Below, one piece after another: positions 48,830-64,000 of a DNA stretch of 64,000 bases. Position numbers and translations under genes: made by a program. The number at the start of each line of letters is the position of its first letter. The first letter of the stretch is position 1. The stretch is from Trichostrongylus colubriformis (taxonomy: Eukaryota; Nematoda; Chromadorea; Rhabditida; Trichostrongylidae). Under the pieces are notes generated by a model. That model saw only the letters and a program-made list of their open reading frames with translations, made no database searches and was not told the DNA's origin. Where the stretch lies: NCBI GenBank assembly GCA_963978905.1, contig OZ022259.1:15128001-15192000 (forward strand). The letters are read 5' to 3'.

Positions 48830-51169
48830 ATGCTGCGGGTGGCTGTGTCACCCCTGCTTTCTCCTGCATTGGAGACGTCACAGTTGCTCAACATACTCCC
48901 TGCAACGGTCGTTTTGCAGTTTCGAGGAAGACGTCGCACTCTCACTCCTGCTCCATGGGTGAGACTCTCCATCTAAGATTCAGTTTATTCTCATGCTTTT
49001 GCCTCTTCAGTAGCGAATGAAGTCCGTACGAGTGTAATCGGTGCTCTGGTGGATATAATTTTAAATGATCTCCACTTGTCAGGCAGATGTGATCTTTTAC
49101 GCACTGCATCCTTTCTTTCACAGCCTCTTTTACCATTCTTTTTTCTCTTACTGTATGATTTATATTTCAGTTGCCCCCTGTTCATGAACGGATCCATGCC
49201 GACTACTTGGATGAAACGAACCGGTTGGTAGCCACATTCGGACCATAGCCATATTTTTGCCTCGATATTCTGCTTCCTTTTGAGGGCCTTACTGCAAGAA
49301 GTAATATCTGCTGAGAAACATCGTGCCGTTGAATCAGCAGCGACGAGAACCCAGGAAAGTGAGGCGAGGATTGCAGAAATTGAGTTGCCTACACGAAGAG
49401 TTGGTGAGAGTTACAATTTTCCCAGACCCATTACTGAACTTCAGCTTTATTGTTCGAAGGTCTGCTTGCTCGTAAGATAGGAATGGCGCCACAATGGACG
49501 ATTAGTGGAGATCGAGTACTGTGCACTCTTCTTGAGATTTGTGAGGTAGCCATTGGAATTTTATCCTAACATTTGCATGTGCTGAAATGAATGTTTTGTA
49601 CCGGCTCAGCCTTGTTCCGGGTCAGTATAAAATGCGGGTGTTCTACACGTGTACCAATTTCAGCGCCTCTCAATTCTTTCAGAATCATGTCGTTAGCGTT
49701 ACTTCTCCAGAAGAATGGTATCGTAAAAGTATTATCGGAAAACGAAAAGCATTCAATCGAGAGGGACCTTTGTGGAAGGTGCGTTACCCTTCACTAATCT
49801 GGAGGAAAAAACGAATTACATCGGTTTTAGGTAACTGTTGGAGCAGTGAACTACGATATGGACAGATTTACTCACGCTTATCGGAATATGTTTATTCGTG
49901 CTGGCGTCCCCGTGAAAAAACATCTCGGTTCTTTTCTGGTACTTTTTTCGCTTCTGGTCTTTCTCTATAGAGGAGCCTGTACGTAGCTCAAACTGCAATT
50001 TATGATTCCGCCAGCCATATTCTTCAGCCACACTTCCTTTAGAGCAAATCTGGTGCTAAGTGGGAAGGATGTAAGCATACTTTTGCTTGCTCGTTTTGCT
50101 CGGCGCTTTCATCCCTTTTTGATATATACTGTGGCTAATTTTATTTAGCTAATCACCATGATTCTTTACCAACCTTGACTAGCGAAAGCATTACGAGCTT
50201 TTGGCCACAAAATTTTTGGAGCGGTCATTATATGAATTACTCTAAAAAGTATCATATAAACGTCTTGACATTACAACTTCGAGAGAAGGTCACGAATTCA
50301 GGTTTCCGAAGAAGCGTTACCTTCCGTTGGCACAAGATTGGATGTACGACATTTTTCCGTTGGACAATATGTAACTGCCACAGGGAAATCAATTGACTGG
50401 GGTTTCCAAGGTGGAATGCACAGATGGGGCATGAGAGGGCAACCGCAGCGGAAGTGAGTCTCGCCAGTGAGTTTCGATCGTGACGCCTTTTGAAATGGCG
50501 CTTTCAGCACCACAAAATCACATCGCCGTATCGGGTCTGTTGGATCTACTGGTGATGCTCGTGTATGGCCTGGTAAACGAATGCCTGGTCATATGGGATA
50601 TGAATGGGTTACTGTTAGTGGACTAGAGGTGGGTGTGTTTGCGCTCATCCTTTGAACAATTTATAATTGATTTATAATGCTATTATAGGTATTATATTAT
50701 TATTGATATTATAGGTCCTTCGGATGAACTTGGATAAACAAGTCATTTACGTCAAAGGTAGCGTTCCTGGTGATATCGAGGATATGTTACTTTTGAAGGA
50801 CTGCCTTCAACCAGAGAAAAAGCTCAAGGTTACTGCTAAGGCGATTCAGTTGCTGTTAATTAGCGCGACATATATGTGTTCGTGTCTACTGCCCTGTGAA
50901 ATTCCAGACAGGACCGGTCCCCACTTGGTTGCCTTCGTTAGAAACGACAGCAGAAGAAAGTGAAGAACAAAGAGCATCTGCGAATTCCCACGAAATACTG
51001 TCCCCTAAAATGTTCAAGTTAGCTGTGGTCATTGAATAAAATCTATTTGATGAACAAAACTTATCGTTTCAGTTTTTCATCTCCCTCTATTATCTTCTCG
51101 GAAGATGATGCGAAGAAGTCTGCTGCAAGAGATAAGACAAAGGCAAAGATTGCGAAAGTCAAAAAATAG
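48830..51169 (+). CDS. mrpl-3: Mitochondrial large ribosomal subunit protein uL3m (MRPL3)
   Basis: Structural protein of the mitochondrial 39S subunit, near the peptidyl-transferase centre. Eleven exons: 48830-48958, 49171-49223, 49285-49403, 49460-49545, 49683-49778, 49831-49938, 50302-50453, 50508-50628, 50715-50828, 50908-51017, 51073-51169; 394 residues in one frame. The N-terminus ([20 protein letters not shown]) is a plausible mitochondrial targeting sequence, followed by [13 protein letters not shown]. The L3 core shows [35 protein letters not shown], the [14 protein letters not shown] loop, [11 protein letters not shown] and [13 protein letters not shown] IYVKGSVPG. It ends in a lysine-rich tail. 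The ATG directly follows TTTTGTCAG, a likely trans-splice site. fsn-1 begins 241 bp downstream on the same strand, close enough for an operon. Confidence 0.95.
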
Positions 51170-51410
51170 GTTCACTCATGTATTTAGGTTCATCAAGTGT
51201 GCAAAGTAATTATAATTGTGTCAAATATTTTTTAGTGTTGTTGAGAGTGATTGTTATATGTTGATAAAATTCCTATCTTTTCATACTTCTTTCTTCATAA
51301 GGTTGAATCCTGATATCGTATTTTGTGGGACTTTCACGTCTACTTCGTGCAGTTTGTCAACTATACATTGCTCGATTTGCATCACTTTAATTGTTATTAA
51401 AGTTTACGCT

Positions 51411-53065
51411 ATGATAACAAAAGATGTGACTGGGCCGAGACTGGATCAACATGATGCCTGTTCGTCGAAAACCCTAAGGAGAGCTCCTGCAGGTATCGTT
51501 CCGTTTCATTCTTTTTCAGCATTTCCATAATTTTATTAAAATGGAAGTTTATTGGGCTTGTACACAGTTTTTGTATTTTGTTTTACTCCACCCAGTTCAT
51601 TAAGATTAGGGTCTTTTCAGACACTGAATCCTTTGATATCTTTTATTTTGCATTGATTTTTGACCACTTGGATGTTTCATTCGAATTCAGTGCTTGCTAC
51701 ACGTCTACCGCATCATATTCTCTCACAAATCTTCCAATATCTTGGTCTGTCGGATCTACGCAGCTGTACTCTCGTTTGTCGCCATTGGTTCAACGTCCTG
51801 AATTTCGAGGTACATCTGAATATTGAAAACTAATCGTCTTCCATCTCCAAAATGGTGTCAGTTTTGCGCATTGGTTTATTGTTAGACTGTTTTCATTGGT
51901 CATCTGTTTAGGACAGCTTAGTGTGGCGTTCTTTGGCTCAGAGTAAAATATCGGAATCTGCACTAGCTGATCCTTATTTGCTGAGTGAGCTTACCTCTTA
52001 TAAGAAGAAACTGCGAGCTTTCTATTTCGCATGGAATCCGAATGATGCATCAAAGTCAGTTTCCTTCTATTCTCTTTTCATTCTATTTATCTTTTATATA
52101 GTTTGATATTTTTCATACGCATATGCACTGGTGTGCAAACATTAGTTCAAGTATTACGAGAAGGGCAAGCGTTTGTCGAATCTTTCCAATAGGGAAAAAT
52201 GCATCAAGCCACGGAGTAGTGTAGCAGTTCTTATAGATCGCAATTCAAAAAATTTTGTGCAAAACTGAATATCATCTTCATTGAAGGAACAACTACGTTC
52301 GCGCGAATGGGTTCACTGTTCATCGCCAGCCAGTGGCTCAAAGTACTGATGGAGTGCGCGGAAAGGTGAGTCTGTAGACCTGATGTACTTCCTACTCAAC
52401 ATAGTGGTCTTCCCATTTCAAAGATCATTTTTTTTGCAGATAGGAGTGTCACAAGGAGTTCACGCCTTCGATATCACATGGGAAGGCCCGCTTGGAACTG
52501 TAGCTGTTGTGGGAGTGGCCACAAGGTTATCTCTGAATGCTCAGACAATATGAACTGCGATAAATGTATTTTTTTCAGGCACGCTGCTCTTCATTGCCCT
52601 GGGTACTTGCCCTTACTGGGAAGTGATGATCAAAGTTGGGGATGGAACCTTGTTGATAATACTTTAATCCACAACGGTGAACAACTAGGCGTCTATCCAC
52701 GCTCAAATAATCCACCTAAATACCAGGTATTTGTTGGTCATAGTTGCTTTCATTCCGTATTGGTGAAGGACAAGACGGAAATGCATCAGCATTCTATTAC
52801 CGTATTGTAGCAAAGTAAAGTCGCTATTAGTCATGAGTCAATCTCAGTCAACCTCATGAAATCACTGGTACTTTAGGTAGGAGAAAGAGTTCGACTAGTG
52901 TTGGATTGTGATCGTCATCTTGTATACTTTGAACGTGCAGGAGCTGAATTTCTGGGGTTAGCCTTCACGGATTTGCCACCTGTCAAACTTTTCCCTGCAA
53001 TCTGTGCAGTATATGGTAATACAGAGGTCTCTATGGTTTATCTAGGACCTCCCATTGCTGGTTAA
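51411..53065 (+). CDS. fsn-1: F-box/SPRY protein FSN-1 (FBXO45)
   Basis: Substrate receptor of an atypical SCF-like ubiquitin ligase that works with the PHR protein RPM-1 (PAM/Highwire) and SKP1 to shape synapses and axons. Seven exons: 51411-51492, 51691-51809, 51912-52054, 52287-52365, 52440-52525, 52579-52726, 52877-53065; 281 residues (FBXO45 about 286). The F-box is at residues ~32-66 ([20 protein letters not shown], then LVCRHW). The SPRY domain follows: [61 protein letters not shown]. The first exon is a variable leader and the least certain part. It lies between mrpl-3 and rpb-2 on the same strand; as I recall, the three are also close together in C. elegans. Confidence 0.94.
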
Positions 53066-54260
53066 TTCTCTTTTTTGAACATTCCGACGTTCTTCCTTTT
53101 TTACCATTTCACTTTGGAAAATTTCAAATTCTGTTATGTATTTTAACTTATTTGAGATTTTTACTCAAGAATATCGCAACCTTTCTGCCGATGTACAACT
53201 GTAGATCTATTTAGTATTGTTATCAGGCGCTAGTTTCCCAATGGACAGTTTTGTATAAAAGCAGTTGCATTGTGGAAGGGATCTATGCAATTTTAATGCA
53301 GATTTTACAAAATACTGTCTTCTGGCGATCACTTGAAAGTAAAATCCAGCTATCATCTCCCTAGTTTTCTTGGAAAGTGCTCGTGGAGTGCTCGTGGAAA
53401 CCTACTTTATCGTCGTAGCTACACGATTCTGAAGTACTCATGGGTGATAACTGCTCTCCTCTGGTCCCACATTTTATATGACCATGCGATGTGATAGACT
53501 GCCGTCAGACTTCGCAATTCTGCGATTTTGCGTTTTTGTTATTCTGCGTTTTGCGATACTACGACCGCGTTATTGTGCAATGCCGTAACAGAGCTCCGTC
53601 ACCGTGAAAACGCAAAATTCGAGGTCCTACGGTGGCCATAGAGTTGTCTTATCGAATTTTGTTATATTCACGGTCAATAAACCTGCCAACCACTCACTCC
53701 TCCGTGAAGATGGGTCGGTCCGTCCAATTTTCAAGACCCGATCGCTCTGCTCTCCTGCATATTCATAGTGACTGTATAGCTTTTTACATAATATTCCTAT
53801 TCTAGTCAATTTGCTGATTTTACCTTGTTTGAAGATTCGTCAACTTTTTTTATATGTGCTGTTATATTTTGTGATCTTGTACTCATATTCTATTTTCTCG
53901 GCAACTTTTCACTGATGGTTGTCATTATCGAATCACAAAGTGTCAAAGTTGAGAACGCTTTAAATGAGATGCTGGTCGTGAACCTCGAGATCCTTTATTA
54001 ATATGTTCTTTTTTGCCTATTATCGCTGTCTAGTCAAAATGTTAGAGTGTTCACTTGCCACTTGTACAAACTGTATTCGCATGAAATTATTACCATTTTA
54101 TTATGTTTCTTGGGCATTCCATAAATCGTTGTGATAATCTGCCATTTATTGCGGATAATTTTGATGTTGATACTTTAGAATATTTGTTGCGACGTGTGGA
54201 AACGCACTTCTTGAATATTTCCATGTTTGTCGTATAACTTTTTGTTAAAGGTGATAAACA
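53066..54260. other. fsn-1 to rpb-2 intergenic region
   Basis: About 1.2 kb of AT-rich sequence: fsn-1 3' UTR, a small MITE (53,496-53,630) and the rpb-2 promoter/5' UTR. TTTTTGTTAAAG ends 11 bp before the rpb-2 ATG and could be a spliced-leader acceptor. Confidence 0.5.
53496..53630. mobile_element. Small MITE of the TCAGACTTCGCGATTTTGCG type
   Basis: Contains GCCGTCAGACTTCGCAATTCTGCGATTTTG and, on the right, GTGAAAACGCAAAATTCGAG, matching the ends of 45,263-45,413 in order and orientation. About 135 bp, non-coding; ends not exact. Confidence 0.55.
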
Positions 54261-61464
<7,204 letters not shown>

Positions 61465-61843
61465 TGTCGCCCAGAAGTTTCCTCTTTTCTACCGGTTGCT
61501 GGCAGTTTTGTATCTCATTGTTGTTGAAGGGCTTTGCTCGCTGTCCTATTGTTGAGCTGTTGTTGTAACACAGTGACAGATCGTCACGTTCCTCTTCTTT
61601 ATTAGTACTGATAAGGCAATAAATCAACTGTATACAGCATCACATATGAATAAGTTATCTGACTAATCCTAATACCTAAATGCTTTTAAAGCTTAGAAGT
61701 ACTTTAAGTCACTGTTGATGTGAGCGGCATTAAAGATAACTGAGAATTGAAATATATGGAATAGTTATCATCGTACTAATTGACCATTTAAGTGATTTTC
61801 TGTCAGATGTATTAACGAAGGAAACGTTATGATACTCTAAGAG
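61465..61843. other. Convergent 3' region of rpb-2 and cystinosin genes
   Basis: 380 bp between two stop codons facing each other. An AATAAA hexamer near 61,619 is a likely rpb-2 poly(A) signal, in a T-rich stretch. No gene is seen. Confidence 0.5.
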
Positions 61844-63960
61844 CTACCTCTCCTTAGTATTTTGGCTGGTGTTGCTTTTTTCTGCAGCGCTCTTCGAAGT
61901 CGAATTTCGGTCACTTCCACTCCGTTTTTCTGTCTGCGACTTACCACTCAGCTCTTGAGTGCCGCTTTTCTCCAGATCTTCCGGTTTGTCTTCCGTTGCA
62001 TGTGGATAGAGTATGTAATGTTGGATCATGAAGAGAACGTCGAAAGCGCAGGAGATGATGCCAAGTCCGAACTTTACGGGATTCCCGTAAAATGCTGACC
62101 ATTCATCTGCATTCCAGCACTGCAGAACCATTTGAGATATGGCGAGACAGCCTCCATTGAAGTCGAGTAGAACAAGCGCAATCGACCAGCCGGCTGTACT
62201 TTTTCTTCGAAAATTGAGTAAGGCCTGTAAAATATCATAAGAAGTGAGTGAGTCAGGTTATTTGACAATTCTGTTTCGACGTGAGGATGCATTAGATTGC
62301 ACAAAAGGTCCGCAGCAATATAATCAGATCCTTGATTCCGACTTTTATTTGCTGCAATCAGTAATGCAAACTATCTGCGAAAATTTGTTGGGGCTCGTAA
62401 GAAATGCCAGTGAAGAGGGACAAAGTCGAAAAGTATTGTGTATACGGTAGCAGAACATGACTGAGTTTGTGTACGTAAGCCTGCGGTCTTACTTTGCGCA
62501 TTGACGCCGGCACCGGCGTCAATGCGCAAAGTATTTTTGGAATCTGGATGCATCTGAAAGACTGTATCGGCCAGCTCTCGTGGTTAGGTGAATTGATTAA
62601 ATAGTTATAATAACCATAGTGCCACTTTTTGAAAGTTCGTGGTGGAATATGCTATCATAATTCACCAACAACGTGGTAAAATCTTCTCTTTATGCGGTCC
62701 ACAACATTTAGCCTATTTCCACGATACTCTGCCGCAATCGCTGACTCTCGTGGATAGGATTACAGGAAACTGGTAAGATCGCCGCAGTTTCACTTTCTCG
62801 ATGATGAACGACATTAAGCTTGTGTGTAGATAGCACAGAATATCCCAGTCGCCGATGTCGCACGCATCGCTGGACAGGGTCGAATAGTATGAACAACAAC
62901 TTCTACTCACTAGACGCTATGTCACCGTCACCTCGCATTAGGGGTGTGTGGCCATTGGTCGATTTTTCGCTTCGCGGCGCCGTCAGTACGACATGCCGCA
63001 GTCGTTTGAAATTCCGCTCAAGATGGGCTGGTAGCGTGAAGGATCCCCAAAGATTGTTGGTTGGAAGCTTCGGAAAGTCACCCATGTGTTGTTGTGCTAT
63101 TTTAACAGATAAAGCTGCAAACGACTCGCATTCGCCGCGGGCAGCCGCGCGAAAATTCAACCGACCGCCACACACCCTCCTACCAGCATATGTTTTCAGC
63201 AGCTTGCCTGACTTCGAAAAAGTCTGTAATAGATGCGTTCATGAGCACTTGTCACTTCTATCTGTTTTTGTTTTTGCAACAGTCGTTAATTTAAGATAAC
63301 ATTATTTTGCTGAGAAAATTAGGAGACTGCCGGTGTGTAGACCTCACATCAGGAAATCGCAGCGCGCGAGTGCTGTTGTGCATATTCGAAGAGATATTTT
63401 CATGCAGAAGTAACAAATTTTGCAAGTTTTTGAGCTAACAGTGGAATGCTTTCCACTGCATAGCCAATGAATTCAGGCATAGGACACGGTACTCATACAC
63501 AGCACGCAATTACACGTGGCGTCGCCATTTCTGCAAAACTGCCGCAAGCCGTGTTGCGATTTCTTGACATAACAGTACACACCCCGAGACGGTGGCTCAC
63601 CTGTGGTATGTATTTGAAAAGCGTCACGGCCATTTTGACGTACGCTAAGCCGGTGATGAACTGTAGCATGTTGAGAGTCCCATACCAAGTGGCGACACCG
63701 GCCACAACTGTGCCCACAAGCATAATAGCTGTGAGGAATTGTGTTATGTACGAGACTCGCTGATCGCCACGCTGAAATACTCAAGCGGCTTTATCGCATT
63801 AATCGCTAATCGAAGATCAGCTGTTTGGGTAAAATTTGACCTCATAGATTAGAACTTGGTAGGCGGTAAAGGTGCACACGGCGAATGCTTGCGTGCCGAA
63901 GAAGACGTCGTTGATTAGCACCGGAATTGGACTGTGCGGGTGCGCCTCTTCGTATATTCT
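61844..63960 (-). CDS. ctns-1: Cystinosin (lysosomal cystine/H+ symporter), C-terminal part
   Basis: Seven-span lysosomal membrane transporter that exports cystine with protons. Three 3' exons are visible, 63960-63841, 63771-63601 and 62224-61844, together 223 residues; the 5' part lies beyond the window end. The first carries PVLINDVFFGTQAFAVC (family: LNDVFF in the same place). The second carries TGLAYVKMAVTLFKYIPQ and the third begins ALLNFRRKSTAGWSIALVLL, so the second PQ-loop motif is split by an intron. Next come LDFNGGCLAISQM and NPVKFGLGIISCAFDVLFMI, then a final helix and QHYILYP. A hydrophilic Ser/Lys-rich tail of about 40 residues follows, longer than in human cystinosin. The 1.38-kb last intron holds a foldback element. 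Convergent with rpb-2. Confidence 0.9.
62942..63177. mobile_element. Foldback/MITE of the TCGAAttttCGC family in cystinosin intron
   Basis: Ends GGGTGTGTGGCCATTGGTCG and (right) CCGACCGCCACACACCC are inverted. Inside lie CGATTTTTCGCTTCGCGGCG and GCCGCGCGAAAATTC. It is related to the elements at 22,103, 25,283 and 25,847. About 236 bp, non-coding. Confidence 0.72.
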
Positions 63961-64000
63961 CTGTAATAGAAATAATTCTAGTGAGATCCTGCTGGAAAGA

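Noticed and set aside
51691..51809. Apparent frameshift in the F-box of fsn-1
   Set aside because: A careful re-read of the bases (CATATTCTCTCACAAATC) shows exon 1 plus exon 2 continue in a single frame.

Overview
This is a nuclear segment of a nematode genome, most like a clade V (strongylid or hookworm-type) worm. Short GT-AG introns end in TTTCAG or TTTTAG. Several start codons sit just after a likely spliced-leader acceptor. Introns and spacers are packed with short inverted-repeat DNA elements. The gene content matches Caenorhabditis families closely, but repeats inflate the spacing. Species is not determinable from the sequence alone.

Left part (1-31,600), gene-poor: a 268-bp tandem repeat array (1-1,110); the last coding exon of an unidentified coiled-coil gene (3,117-3,218); a complete pdf-1 neuropeptide gene (6,200-10,112); the first half of an LHFPL-type tetraspan gene (14,459-14,804); then about 16 kb of repeats with no convincing gene. 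The repeats include Tc1-type TIR elements, long foldback elements with TTAA or TTGA target sites, Harbinger-like MITEs, dispersed repeats, and a tRNA-like sequence split in two by one of the elements.

Middle (31,611-47,371), minus strand: four housekeeping genes all point left. They are ntl-9 (CCR4-NOT subunit CNOT9), a JMJD8-type JmjC protein, vps-22 (ESCRT-II SNF8) and bud-23 (18S rRNA methyltransferase). Spacing between some of them (340-380 bp) suits operon-style transcription. Introns of bud-23 carry a 1,246-bp decayed mariner transposon and another dispersed repeat.

Right (48,830-61,464), plus strand: mrpl-3 (mitochondrial ribosomal protein L3), fsn-1 (F-box/SPRY) and rpb-2 (second-largest subunit of RNA polymerase II, 28 exons). 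They diverge from ntl-9 across a 1.5-kb promoter region that holds a Harbinger-like MITE. The 3' part of a cystinosin gene (ctns-1 family) runs convergently on the minus strand from beyond the window end to 61,844.

Exon chains of the complete genes were built by hand. Each gives an open frame of whole codons whose length fits its family. Functions come from recognised family similarity; no database search was run.
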